IMG/VR virus record: IMGVR_UViG_3300036670_000209
Coordinates: 1-64,000 of that record
Strand: one strand, 5' to 3'
Length of the DNA: 64,000 nucleotides
Origin: a virus
The notes below the pieces were generated by a model. The model ran no database searches, had not been told where the DNA came from, and saw nothing but the letters and a program-made list of their open reading frames with translations. A program made the position numbers and the translations under genes. Position 1 is the first letter of the stretch. Every line of letters begins with the position of its first letter. Positions 42,031 to 49,870 of the stretch are shown piece by piece.

Positions 42031-42467
42031 GCTGTTTCCTTGTTGATGTTTTCCAAGAAAGTCACATATGGAACCAACAAGATCGCTGCTGGATCTGTGC
42101 CCAGGGCGCTCCAGGCGCGTAGCTGATCTGCGGTCATGGTCAGATATCGGTCACTGTAATCATAGGCAACCAATGCCAATATCGCATCCCGCATCACTAT
42201 GTCGACGATCACCTGCCGTGGCGCATCCCATGCTGCATCCCTTGCCGCACGCCATGCCGTACGCCGTGCCGCATCCCTTGCCGCATCCCTTGCCGCATCC
42301 CACGCCACATTCTTCGCCGCACGCCATGCCGCGCCCGATGGCAGCAAAGCTTGTGCCACCTCTTGTGACACACATGCGGCTGGAATTGGTGTAATATGTA
42401 ACAACCGTATATTGGCTATCACTGCATCAATATGCAGTGCATTGGGCAGGTGACTCCATGCAGTCAT
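42027..42467 (-). CDS. WSHLPN family, clearest tetrapeptide repeat
   Basis: 146 residues. The best example of the repeat: AARDAARDAARRTAWRAARD, four residues (12 bases) per unit with Trp replacing the Arg in some. The DNA has micro-repeats, so the length can change by slippage. Head TAWSHLPNALHIDAVIANIR. Confidence 0.8.
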   Translation of the reverse strand: MTAWSHLPNALHIDAVIANIRLLHITPIPAACVSQEVAQALLPSGAAWRAAKNVAWDAARDAARDAARRTAWRAARDAAWDAPRQVIVDIVMRDAILALVAYDYSDRYLTMTADQLRAWSALGTDPAAILLVPYVTFLENINKETA

Positions 42468-42877
42468 GCCAGTTCCTTTGAGGTATTATGCTCCATGAAA
42501 GTCACATAGGGCAGTAACAGTACGGCTGCTGGATCTGTGCCCAGGGCGCTCCAGGCGCGTAGCTGATCTGCGGTCATGGTCAGATATCGGTCACTGTAAT
42601 CATAGACAACCAGTGCTAGTATCACAGACTGTGATACATCCCATGCTGCACCCCATGACGAATTCCACGCCGCATTCCACGCTGCATCTAATATTGTATC
42701 TCTTGATGCTGCTTGGGCCGCAAGCCATGCCACATCTTGCGCCACATCCTGTACCGCACGCCATGCCGTATGGCCCGCCACACTACATGCTGGCGTCGGT
42801 CTAACATGTAATAACTGTATGTTAATCAACGCCTGATCTATGTGCCGTGCATTGGGCAAGTGACTCCATGCAGTCAT
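42464..42877 (-). CDS. WSHLPN family
   Basis: 137 residues. Middle AVQDVAQDVAWLAAQAASRD; the tail diverges only slightly. Head RHIDQALINIQLLHV includes Ala in place of Val at the HIDxV position, shared with 49867 and 50711. Confidence 0.75.
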   Translation of the reverse strand: MTAWSHLPNARHIDQALINIQLLHVRPTPACSVAGHTAWRAVQDVAQDVAWLAAQAASRDTILDAAWNAAWNSSWGAAWDVSQSVILALVVYDYSDRYLTMTADQLRAWSALGTDPAAVLLLPYVTFMEHNTSKELA

Positions 42878-43269
42878 GCCAGTTCCTTTGAGGTATTATG
42901 CTCCATGAAAGTCACATAGGACAGTAACAAGATCGCTGCAGGATCTGCGCTCAGCGCACCCCATACCTGTAGTTGGTCTGAGGTCATGGTCAAATATCGG
43001 TCACAATAATCATAGGCAACTAATGCCAATATCGCATACTGCGCCGCATCTCTCGCCGTATTCCTTGCCGCACTCCACGATGTAGTCCATGCCGCATCTA
43101 GTATTCTATCTCTCGATGCTGCGTTGGCCGCATCTCTTGCCGCATACCATGCCGCAACCACCGCCGCATCCCGCGCCACACTGTGTACTGGTGTAATGAG
43201 CAACGACCGTATATTGGCTATCACTGCATTAATATGCCGTGCATTGGGCAAGTGACTCCACGCGTTCAT
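42874..43269 (-). CDS. WSHLPN family
   Basis: 131 residues. Head NAWSHLPNARHINAVIANIR; middle RDAANAASRDRILDAAWTTS. Same tail sequence YVTFMEHNTSKELA as 42464, implying conversion between neighbours. Confidence 0.75.
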   Translation of the reverse strand: MNAWSHLPNARHINAVIANIRSLLITPVHSVARDAAVVAAWYAARDAANAASRDRILDAAWTTSWSAARNTARDAAQYAILALVAYDYCDRYLTMTSDQLQVWGALSADPAAILLLSYVTFMEHNTSKELA

Positions 43270-43745
43270 ATGTTTTCCTGAGTAGTAGTTGTTATACCAG
43301 TTGTGTTGATCGCGTCACGTAGTTGTAACCAAGTGAGTATTGTTCTCCAGCCCATGGGTTGCGCCAGTGCCAGTATGACTCCTGCGTGCTCCAATCCCAT
43401 GAGAGAATAATCAATCAATGAATCATTGGTAACCAGCAGCATGATCATATCCAGCAACCAGCGGGCTCGCTCCAGGTCAATGTCGTGGTCCCGATCACTA
43501 TCACTTAGATAATAACCACTATCACCTAGATAATAACCCAGTGGGCCGTTCATCTGATGGTCCACTGCTTCACAGATCTGAACTTGCTGTATGGTTTTGG
43601 CATCTCTGCACTGTAGCCAATCATCATCGCACAAACACTGCACATCAATCTGAGGTAGGCTATCCCAGATGTTTGATTTGGACTGCATGAGCTGAATCAG
43701 CTCATCAATCAGCTGGGCGTTGGCCAGATGTGACCAGAATACCAT
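43266..43745 (-). CDS. WSHLPN family, diverged acidic form
   Basis: 159 residues from ATG 43745 (VFWSHLANAQLIDELIQLMQ); longer frames would overlap the mini-gene. The middle lacks Ala repeats and instead has acidic tandem YYLGDSGYYLSDSDRD. Tail retains a ILALAQPMGWRTILTWLQL variant. Start overlaps the mini-gene stop (TAATG). Confidence 0.65.
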   Translation of the reverse strand: MVFWSHLANAQLIDELIQLMQSKSNIWDSLPQIDVQCLCDDDWLQCRDAKTIQQVQICEAVDHQMNGPLGYYLGDSGYYLSDSDRDHDIDLERARWLLDMIMLLVTNDSLIDYSLMGLEHAGVILALAQPMGWRTILTWLQLRDAINTTGITTTTQENI

Positions 43746-43843
43746 TATTGTGCTTCCAGGTGTATGGCATGACGTACATGCAAATAGGGCATCAGCAGCT
43801 GGTCCAGGTAAACTGCATTGGGCAGCTGACACCAGGCATTCAT
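43745..43843 (-). CDS. 32-residue mini WSHLPN gene (internal deletion)
   Basis: MNAWCQLPNAVYLDQLLMPY joins a head like NAWSHLPN...IDQVL directly to a tail like LLPYVTFLE (LHVRHAIHLEAQ). The middle is deleted in frame. It starts just inside the end of the UV-endonuclease gene (ATGA) and its stop overlaps the next start, which argues it is still translated. Confidence 0.65.
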   Translation of the reverse strand: MNAWCQLPNAVYLDQLLMPYLHVRHAIHLEAQ

Positions 43844-44850
43844 GATATACACTGGGAAAATGCCAGGCTGGCAATATTCTTACCCTTGGCCTCGCACTGT
43901 ATGTCAAAGTCTTGTGAAAATCCTGCTGCCCAGCGATTCACCGCGTGATTCCAATAATAGTCAGAATGCGCTCGTAATTTCTGACGATTATGCCCAGTGC
44001 CCAGCAGACTGGCCAGATCTGGCCTGACCTCAGGATCATGTGCCACCAGATAGTCCTCACGAGATACCGAATAATGACACGCAGGTCTGACACCTCTCCA
44101 GCTGTCAATAACTCGCCGGACCTGATCGTCCTGGGGATCAATATATTCCCCTTCACGAATCCAATTGTGATGGATATCCATCACAATGGGCACAATGTCT
44201 GCAATTTGCAAGCAGTCACTGAGCCCCCAACTATTTTCTTCGTTTTCTATGGTAATACAATTCCTGGCCTCAGGGCTCAGCTGCTGGTATGCACGTCGGA
44301 TACCATCAGGGCCCTGTTTACCGCTGATGTGCACATTGATCTTAAAGTCTTGAAAAGTTTTGCCGTAGCCCATCCAGCGTGCCATGTCAGCATGATACTC
44401 AAACTCAGCCAGACTACGCTCCACGATACCAGGATTTTCACTGGCCAGTACCACAAACTGTCCTGGATGCATGCTCAGTCTCACATCCAGTGCTCGGGCA
44501 GCCTGCCCCACCCTGGCAAACTCCCTGGCGCAGTATTCACGAACATCGTCACGTTGCCAGAAATAACTCCAATCTCGCTGTGTATACACGGGCAGCTGAT
44601 TGCTGCCCAGCCGCACCATGCGCAGATTGTCCGGCAGGCTGCCCACATACTGCACCAGGTTCAGTGCACTGCCGGTATTATGCACCATGATGTCCCACAG
44701 TCTTTGCTCGGCATCTGCACGTGTCTGTCTGTTTAACCAGGCCACCGTGGTACATTTTTCAGTACGAGCTCGCTGAATTTCTTCCAGTAATTTCACTGGC
44801 TGTGTTTGGTCTGGATGTAAATACTTACAGCAAAATCCCACTCTACCCAT
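43840..44850 (-). CDS. uvsE: UV damage endonuclease (UvdE/UvsE)
   Basis: 336 residues from ATG 44850, which has a GGAG ribosome site six bases away; a TTG two codons earlier (44856) is less likely. Visible: MGRVGFCCKYLHPD, SMHPGQFVVLASEN near 125, FKINVHISGKQGPD near 165, ENEENSWGL near 205 and VMDIHHNWI near 220, giving the metal-binding His and Glu of the TIM barrel. It nicks 5' to UV photoproducts to start repair. Rare in phages, helpful in sunlit water. Confidence 0.93.
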   Translation of the reverse strand: MGRVGFCCKYLHPDQTQPVKLLEEIQRARTEKCTTVAWLNRQTRADAEQRLWDIMVHNTGSALNLVQYVGSLPDNLRMVRLGSNQLPVYTQRDWSYFWQRDDVREYCAREFARVGQAARALDVRLSMHPGQFVVLASENPGIVERSLAEFEYHADMARWMGYGKTFQDFKINVHISGKQGPDGIRRAYQQLSPEARNCITIENEENSWGLSDCLQIADIVPIVMDIHHNWIREGEYIDPQDDQVRRVIDSWRGVRPACHYSVSREDYLVAHDPEVRPDLASLLGTGHNRQKLRAHSDYYWNHAVNRWAAGFSQDFDIQCEAKGKNIASLAFSQCIS

Positions 44851-44911
44851 GATCAACTCCAGTAATATAATTAATAATTCGCAATGTGTACATTATACAC
44901 TATAATGCTGG

Positions 44912-45928
44912 TTAGAAACCAACCAGGTCCTGAATAATTTCATAGTGATCTTCAAAGCACTCGGCACTGTTTATTTCTGCAAAAGGTACCCAACGTGCTC
45001 GTGTGGCATCATCTGAACCTTTTACACGTGGTAAATCACCATCAGGCAACCGAATCAGTTGCACATGGGTGATGATTCTACCACGCGCACTGCGATCTAT
45101 TGCATCATATACCCGGCTGCGTACAATGCTACCACGTAACACTGGTTCAGGTACCCTGATCAGGGTTTCTTCTCTGAGTTCTCGGATAGCTGCATCCACT
45201 ACGGTGTTGTCAGTCTGTGCATTAATGTATCCGCCAGGCAGCGCCCATAACCCACGGCCCGGCTCAGCGCGTCGTTTGATCATGAGCACATGTCCGCTGC
45301 ACACCACCACTGCATCAGCAGTGCTGAATATAGGAGGATACCTGAGCCCAGCATATTGCCGATTATGATCCACGATAAATTCACGCTCCCTGATCACCTG
45401 AGAGTAGTCATCAGTGCGGGCAAAATTCTCCAACCAGTCATGCACTGGCAAGGGTACCACTCCTTTGATGAAATTATAGTTCACCTGGCGTTTGAAATAC
45501 AGGTCCCTGATGTCCACTGCGCTCAGTGGCTGTATACTTTCCACATTCTCGTATGCCCACTGTGGAAACATATCCAGATAAAAGGAACTTTCATCTTTTT
45601 TATGCCCAATCATGCCCACACGGGCACCGGAATGCGCATGTGCGGCCACCAGCTGTTGTACCCTGGTGGCCCAGGCCTGGTTATTGTACAGGCTGTCAGT
45701 GGTGGATTCCACGGAAATATTCAAGCTCAATCCGCCAGTGGCCAGGCGTATCATGTGCGCACGTTCTACAAAAGTAAATGGATTCTTGAATGTTCGGGGA
45801 AGATTTGCACTACCCACCACAATCACCAGTTTGTCACACATGGCGGTTGCTCGCTTGATGATCTCCAGGTGAGCATTGTGCAGTGGTTGGAATCTGCCAA
45901 TAAAAACCAAAACGTCATATTTGTTCAT
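44912..45928 (-). CDS. nadM: Bifunctional NMN adenylyltransferase / Nudix hydrolase
   Basis: 338 residues. N-terminal half: FIGRFQPLHNAHLEI (nucleotidyltransferase GxFxPxHxxH) makes NAD from NMN and ATP. C-terminal half: Nudix domain near 200-330, box GGYINAQTDNTVVDAAI then RELREETLI. Two box positions deviate: the first Glu is Asn and the late Gly is Leu, so ADP-ribose pyrophosphatase activity may be reduced. With NAMPT at 30431 it completes nicotinamide-to-NAD. It starts beside the next small gene with a 4-base overlap. Confidence 0.95.
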   Translation of the reverse strand: MNKYDVLVFIGRFQPLHNAHLEIIKRATAMCDKLVIVVGSANLPRTFKNPFTFVERAHMIRLATGGLSLNISVESTTDSLYNNQAWATRVQQLVAAHAHSGARVGMIGHKKDESSFYLDMFPQWAYENVESIQPLSAVDIRDLYFKRQVNYNFIKGVVPLPVHDWLENFARTDDYSQVIREREFIVDHNRQYAGLRYPPIFSTADAVVVCSGHVLMIKRRAEPGRGLWALPGGYINAQTDNTVVDAAIRELREETLIRVPEPVLRGSIVRSRVYDAIDRSARGRIITHVQLIRLPDGDLPRVKGSDDATRARWVPFAEINSAECFEDHYEIIQDLVGF

Positions 45929-46257
45929 TTTAGTGACTCCTTTGCCAGTTTAAACACCTTCAATGCGGTGTCAGCTGCTATACCTTCAGCCTGGCAGGCG
46001 TGAGTAAATTTCAGAGCTTTTTGCAAATACTCTCCATGAGTATGAGCAAGCCAGTCATCCTGTTTGTTTTTCATCTCATAGAACCATCCGCAACCATCCG
46101 TGTGATTATGAGTACAAAATATACTGTGCAGTGTTTTGGCCAGTTGGTAACGGGGTTCAAGTTTAGCTAATGTGAGCTGTTGCTCAAGATCGGCCAATTC
46201 TCGGGTACGTTTTTTGATTTCTTCTTCAATTTCGAAGAGTGTTAGGGCTGTTGACAT
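45925..46257 (-). CDS. Conserved phage protein, coiled-coil plus HNHTDGC motif
   Basis: 110 residues. N-terminal coiled coil (FEIEEEIKKRTRELADLEQQ) and central CTHNHTDGCGWFYE, which recurs in phage proteins and might bind metal; then a helical end. Role unknown. Strong promoter upstream. Confidence 0.75.
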   Translation of the reverse strand: MSTALTLFEIEEEIKKRTRELADLEQQLTLAKLEPRYQLAKTLHSIFCTHNHTDGCGWFYEMKNKQDDWLAHTHGEYLQKALKFTHACQAEGIAADTALKVFKLAKESLK

Positions 46258-46322
46258 TGAAAAATCCTTTCAATTAATATCATGTTGCGTTGCGTCTATC
46301 GCATTGCTTGCTGTTCCATATC

Positions 46323-46351
46323 AGTATAACACCAAATTATATATCTGTCAA
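46323..46351 (-). promoter_or_regulatory. Strong sigma70 promoter
   Basis: Perfect TTGACA, 17 bases, TATACT on the minus strand. It would drive 45925, nadM, uvsE and the first WSHLPN array. Confidence 0.8.
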
Positions 46352-46378
46352 GTGCTGGCACCCAGTGTGACACTGTGA

Positions 46379-46603
46379 TTATTGGTTAACTCCAAAATGT
46401 TTCCTAATCCGTTTTGAACACTCGCTGACTATCGAGCCCCTTGAATCTGACTCGGATACTATCCAACATTGTGTTACACATTCTTCTACAATCAACTCAG
46501 CAAACTTTTTTAACTCTTGTTCGCAATCATCACCTGATTCACTGAACCAAGAATCCATGAATCCGGCCACATCAGCCAGTTGTTTTATTCGTTCATTTAT
46601 CAT
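46379..46603 (-). CDS. LIVxEC-family small early protein
   Basis: 74 residues with MNERIKQLADVAGFMDSWF head, KFAELIVEECVTQC helix near 40 and KHFGVNQ end. This is a widely spread phage early family (MNERI...FAELIVEEC...HFGV), function unknown. Overlaps the upstream gene by 4 bases. Confidence 0.75.
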   Translation of the reverse strand: MINERIKQLADVAGFMDSWFSESGDDCEQELKKFAELIVEECVTQCWIVSESDSRGSIVSECSKRIRKHFGVNQ

Positions 46604-46800
46604 GTGGGTTTTCTCAAACTATCAGCAAACCATTCATTCAGATTAGCATTCAGTGCGGGCAAAGTATCCTCATTGAATTCATGCTCGCACTCCGCTCTAA
46701 TCATTCGAAATAATTCAGTGATTCGTTCTGAATGACTAAAACCCTGCGTGACTTCGCGTCGAATAATTCTACGCATGAACCATTGTTCAAAAATATTCAT
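46600..46800 (-). CDS. Conserved small early protein with NEWFADSLRKPT tail
   Basis: 66 residues. MNIFEQWFMRRIIRREVTQG, Arg-rich start; acidic middle; ends ALNANLNEWFADSLRKPT. Its C-terminus recurs in the 44-residue gene at 58126. Unknown. Confidence 0.7.
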   Translation of the reverse strand: MNIFEQWFMRRIIRREVTQGFSHSERITELFRMIRAECEHEFNEDTLPALNANLNEWFADSLRKPT

Positions 46801-46846
46801 TCCTTACTCCTAAAATGTTGTTTGATTTTTGTTGATCCACTGGTGC

Positions 46847-47104
46847 TCATACTAGATCTTTATCTACACTGTCCATCATTTTTACAATATGGTCATCCAA
46901 TGTAATTTTTCCATCTGTATATTCATATAGATACGCAGTTGGATCATTAATCGTAACGGCCAAATCCTGGTGTACAAAATCGTATTCTTTGAATGTCCAA
47001 GCTGGCAAACTTTTATCATAAACTCGAAAAACATACTTGTCATGCGACCACATGATAACTCCATTGATACCATCTGCACTAGTGTTTGAAATAAGCTTGC
47101 TCAT
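46847..47104 (-). CDS. Small hypothetical protein
   Basis: 85 residues; strands VIMWSHDKYVFRVYD and LYEYTDGKITLDDHIVK. Overlaps the next upstream start by 4 bases. Unknown. Confidence 0.6.
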   Translation of the reverse strand: MSKLISNTSADGINGVIMWSHDKYVFRVYDKSLPAWTFKEYDFVHQDLAVTINDPTAYLYEYTDGKITLDDHIVKMMDSVDKDLV

Positions 47105-47298
47105 TTTACAAACCTTGGCATTCTATTATGTATGCCATCATAAATGTAGCAGCCCAAACACGGCAACATACCTTCGAGATCATCACTGGAATGACGATCA
47201 ATGAGAGAATGGTCACCATCAACTAGCATATAATATAAACTGGTTGTACCTTCGTCAATCTGCGGTTTAAAAATATGTTCTAGGTCAGTTAGTGTCAT
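47101..47298 (-). CDS. Small hypothetical protein
   Basis: 65 residues, MTLTDLEHIFKPQIDEGTTS; acidic. Ends with a CLGCYIYDG Cys pair. Unknown. Confidence 0.6.
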   Translation of the reverse strand: MTLTDLEHIFKPQIDEGTTSLYYMLVDGDHSLIDRHSSDDLEGMLPCLGCYIYDGIHNRMPRFVK

Positions 47299-47300
47299 TA

Positions 47301-47495
47301 TTAATCTCCAAAATGTTGTTTGATTTTCTTATTCACAAAGGCATAACGCTCAGTATCAATTAATCCCTCTGCCCATTGTGCCCCAACATCAGCACATTCC
47401 ATCACAATTAACTCGGCGAACTTTGCCAAGTCAATATTGTGCTGAGAATAACTGTGATGGCATTGTGCAGCAAGCTGTAAAATTCGTTCGTTCAT
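47301..47495 (-). CDS. LIVxEC-family small early protein
   Basis: 64 residues, MNERILQLAAQCHHSYS... then KFAELIVMECADVG and KKIKQHFGD. Short and with a long insert between head and helix; overlaps the downstream gene by 4 bases. Confidence 0.75.
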   Translation of the reverse strand: MNERILQLAAQCHHSYSQHNIDLAKFAELIVMECADVGAQWAEGLIDTERYAFVNKKIKQHFGD

Positions 47496-47674
47496 TTATG
47501 TAACCATGTGTTATATGCAATATTCGTACCAATGAGTAGCCAAATGATAGCAAGTCCAGCCTGGCTGTGAAACAAGAAATTTAAACCAGCTGCTGTGTTT
47601 AGTGCACTGACTGTATATCCGATGGGCCTATGATTATGTGATAACCAGTCTGCAACAAAGATAATTTTATTCAT
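47492..47674 (-). CDS. Small membrane protein
   Basis: 60 residues, one or two hydrophobic segments (AGLNFLFHSQAGLAIIWLLI). Unknown. Confidence 0.6.
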   Translation of the reverse strand: MNKIIFVADWLSHNHRPIGYTVSALNTAAGLNFLFHSQAGLAIIWLLIGTNIAYNTWLHK

Positions 47675-48152
47675 TTTTAATTCCCAAATGTGTTGCCAGC
47701 TGCTGCTCTGGTTTGCTGATATGGTTTAATATCAGCTGTATATAATTTGCCAACAGTATTGCCGCAGGGTCATTTTTAAGCAGCCCCCAGGGCAGTAGTT
47801 GGTTGGCGTTCGCTTCCAGATAGTCAGATGCATGGTCCCATATCAGTATGGCTTGCATGGCATCCACTATGATCACACTGCTGAAGTTCACTATACTATC
47901 ATGATATGCCTGGAACTCGTTACTGAACATACGTTCCACACGTATTTGACGCAGTTGCCACCAAACTTTGTGCTGGGCGCTAGTTTCCGGCTGCTGGCGT
48001 ACCAGTGCCACCATCAACTCCCGGGCACCAGCCAACTGATGCAGATCCACTGCACCAGGATCAATGGAGGGCACCACCGGTGCATTCTGCATATGTTCCC
48101 ACATGTTTTCAAGTATTGCACTGTTGGGTTGTTGTGTAAATATTGGCTTCAT
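47667..48152 (-). CDS. Diverged WSHLPN-family protein
   Basis: 161 residues from ATG 48152. The head is QQPNSAILENMWEHM, far from W-S-H-L-P-N, and there is no Ala/Trp repeat; the tail AILIWDHASDYLEANANQLL and WGLLKNDPAAILLANYI is clearly related. Promoter 48178-48206. Confidence 0.65.
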   Translation of the reverse strand: MKPIFTQQPNSAILENMWEHMQNAPVVPSIDPGAVDLHQLAGARELMVALVRQQPETSAQHKVWWQLRQIRVERMFSNEFQAYHDSIVNFSSVIIVDAMQAILIWDHASDYLEANANQLLPWGLLKNDPAAILLANYIQLILNHISKPEQQLATHLGIKNE

Positions 48153-48177
48153 ATGGTGTGTTTGATGGACTGATACC

Positions 48178-48206
48178 AGTATACAGTAAAGCGACATACC
48201 TGTCAA
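48178..48206 (-). promoter_or_regulatory. Strong sigma70 promoter
   Basis: Perfect TTGACA, 17 bases, TATACT on the minus strand; drives 47667-48152. Confidence 0.8.
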
Positions 48207-48214
48207 ACTCCAGA

Positions 48215-48394
48215 TCATAGCATGTTAAACAGTGCTGGCATGTAGTAAAAATAGGTAAATAACATCCAAATAGCCATCCATCTCTGTTGCCGGCCCTGGC
48301 AATATTCACGATAGGTCAATAGCACCAAGGAAATATAAATCACATGAGGAATTAATAATTTGATTATCATCTGGGTACTCATAGCAGTGGGCAT
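48215..48394 (-). CDS. 59-residue two-TM membrane peptide
   Basis: Starts MPTAMSTQMIIKLLIPHVIY; hydrophobic segments near 8-27 and 40-57. No clear ribosome site; a start at the second Met (48382) is possible. The gap would otherwise be empty. Unknown. Confidence 0.5.
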   Translation of the reverse strand: MPTAMSTQMIIKLLIPHVIYISLVLLTYREYCQGRQQRWMAIWMLFTYFYYMPALFNML

Positions 48395-48461
48395 GGTTAT
48401 TTAATTGGCAGGCCATGTGCAGGCTGAGCGAACATGGCATCTGGTTTCGTAAGTGGAATTT

Positions 48462-48800
48462 TTAAAAGGCAATGCCATCTGTCCACTCGGGAGGTGGTAT
48501 AAATTGGGGTGTGAGCGGGCCTTGCCAATTGGGGTCGCTCCAATTGTCAAAAACCTGATTGTATGCCGAGTTTGTGCTGTGTGACGGGCAGCGCAGTCGA
48601 TCCTGATCTTCACTGAGCTTGCGCATGGTATCAATCATACTGTAAGGGTGCCAGGCATCCCAAATGGTAACATGGCCATCACAGTAGGTACCATCCCATG
48701 CACCATTGATCACCCAAAAATCAAAATCATCGGGTGATCGTGATCGGTTCACTATGACCAACAGCAGGGGACGATGTGGCAGTCCCAACATCAGTCTCAT
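48462..48800 (-). CDS. Hypothetical protein, 112 residues
   Basis: Aromatic-rich (many Trp); DFDFWVINGAWDGTYCDGHV suggests a beta-rich fold. Starts ATG 48800 overlapping the mini-gene stop (ATGA). Unknown. Confidence 0.65.
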   Translation of the reverse strand: MRLMLGLPHRPLLLVIVNRSRSPDDFDFWVINGAWDGTYCDGHVTIWDAWHPYSMIDTMRKLSEDQDRLRCPSHSTNSAYNQVFDNWSDPNWQGPLTPQFIPPPEWTDGIAF

Positions 48801-48898
48801 GGTTCAATTCCCATGTGTTGGCTGATGCTGTCAATCAACCCGCTGTGATCCACATCAGTTTTCAAGTGATCAGCCAGCTGTTGTATTAGATTGCTCAC
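48797..48898 (-). CDS. 33-residue LIVxEC mini-gene, GTG start
   Basis: GTG 48898 gives MSNLIQQLADHLKTDVDHSG and ends ISQHMGIEP, resembling the head (MNERIQQLADQ...) and tail (IKKHFGVE) of the LIVxEC family with the FAELIVEEC helix lost. Overlaps both neighbours by 4 bases (GTGA and ATGA), so translated in coupling. Confidence 0.6.
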   Translation of the reverse strand: MSNLIQQLADHLKTDVDHSGLIDSISQHMGIEP

Positions 48899-48978
48899 TG
48901 GTCAAGTGCCAAGTGGTCGATGTTATCTGGTACCTGATTCAGGTATGCAGCGTTGGTCAAGTGGTTATGATCTGTCAT
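48895..48978 (-). CDS. 27-residue WSHLPN mini-gene, truncated head
   Basis: MTDHNHLTNAAYLNQVPDN... keeps the head pattern (WSHLPNAAHIDQV) but stops early (IDHLALDQ). Followed without gap by the LIVxEC mini-gene. It sits at the end of the second array (48975-51546), like the 43745 mini-gene at the first. Confidence 0.55.
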   Translation of the reverse strand: MTDHNHLTNAAYLNQVPDNIDHLALDQ

Positions 48979-49433
48979 GTTGCCTTTGTTTGTATTGATT
49001 GTGCTTGCGTCAAGTGTGCTGGTACCCCCAGGGCGTTTGCAGTTCCCATGAAAGTTACGTAGGGCAGCAATAGCACACTGGCAGGATCTGCGTTTAACTT
49101 ACTCCAAACAGCCAGGTGATCTGAGGTCATGGTCAGATATCGGTCACAGTGATCATAGGCGATCAGGGCCATTATTGCATCTCTTGCTGCATCCCTTGCT
49201 ACACTCACAGCAGCCACCTCCCAGGTTACATCACGTAGCGCATTACGCGCCGCGCGCTTTGCTGAAATCCATGCGGCATCCCGTTCCGCATTCCACAACT
49301 CACCCCAGGCCGCATTCCAAGCCGTATTCCTTGCCGCATCACACGCCGGTATTGGTCTAATAGAGAACGACTGTATGTGGGCCAATACCTGATCAATATG
49401 CGCCGCATTGGGTAAATGACTCCATGCAGTCAT
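48975..49433 (-). CDS. WSHLPN family
   Basis: 152 residues. Head TAWSHLPNAAHIDQVLAHIQ, middle RAARNALRDVTWEVAAVSVA, tail WSKLNADPASVLLLPYVTFM, with a unique C-terminal extension NALGVPAHLTQAQSIQTKAT. Confidence 0.75.
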   Translation of the reverse strand: MTAWSHLPNAAHIDQVLAHIQSFSIRPIPACDAARNTAWNAAWGELWNAERDAAWISAKRAARNALRDVTWEVAAVSVARDAARDAIMALIAYDHCDRYLTMTSDHLAVWSKLNADPASVLLLPYVTFMGTANALGVPAHLTQAQSIQTKAT

Positions 49434-49870
49434 GCTGTTTCCTTTGAGGTAGCAGGTTCCATGAGGGTCACGTAGGGCAACAACAAGATTGCCGCCGGTT
49501 CTGTGCTCAACTTACTCCAAACAGCCAGTTCGTCAGCAGTCATGGTCAGATATTGGGCACTGTGGTCATAGGCAATCAGGGCTATTATCACATCCTGTGC
49601 CGCATCCCATGCCACATCCAATGCCGCATTCCATGCCACATCCCCCGTTACGGTCAGCACCAGTGCACTGTATACCGCACGCCGCGCCGCGCACCATGCT
49701 GCATCTTGTGACACCTCTTGTACCCCATCCTGTGCCGCACGCCAGGCCGCATTTTGTGCCACCTTTTGTACCACATGTTCGGTTGGCATTGATCTAATAG
49801 AGAACGACCCCAAGTTGGCTATCACTGCATCAATATGCAGTGCATTGGGCAAGTGACTCCATGCAGTCAT
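49430..49870 (-). CDS. WSHLPN family
   Basis: 146 residues. Middle is VTGDVAWNAALDVAWDAAQD with a strand-like inserted VYSALVLTVTG; head TAWSHLPNALHIDAVIANLG. Tail YVTLMEPATSKETA. Confidence 0.75.
   Translation of the reverse strand: MTAWSHLPNALHIDAVIANLGSFSIRSMPTEHVVQKVAQNAAWRAAQDGVQEVSQDAAWCAARRAVYSALVLTVTGDVAWNAALDVAWDAAQDVIIALIAYDHSAQYLTMTADELAVWSKLSTEPAAILLLPYVTLMEPATSKETA

Noticed and set aside
43742-43907. N-terminal extension of 43266 (MTYSARPRVR...)
   Set aside because: Overlaps the mini-gene and UV-endonuclease; the WSHLANA start at 43745 fits the family head.
48801-48811. tRNA T-loop-like GGTTCAATTCC
   Set aside because: It lies within the coupled mini-gene and has no acceptor, D or anticodon arms around it.
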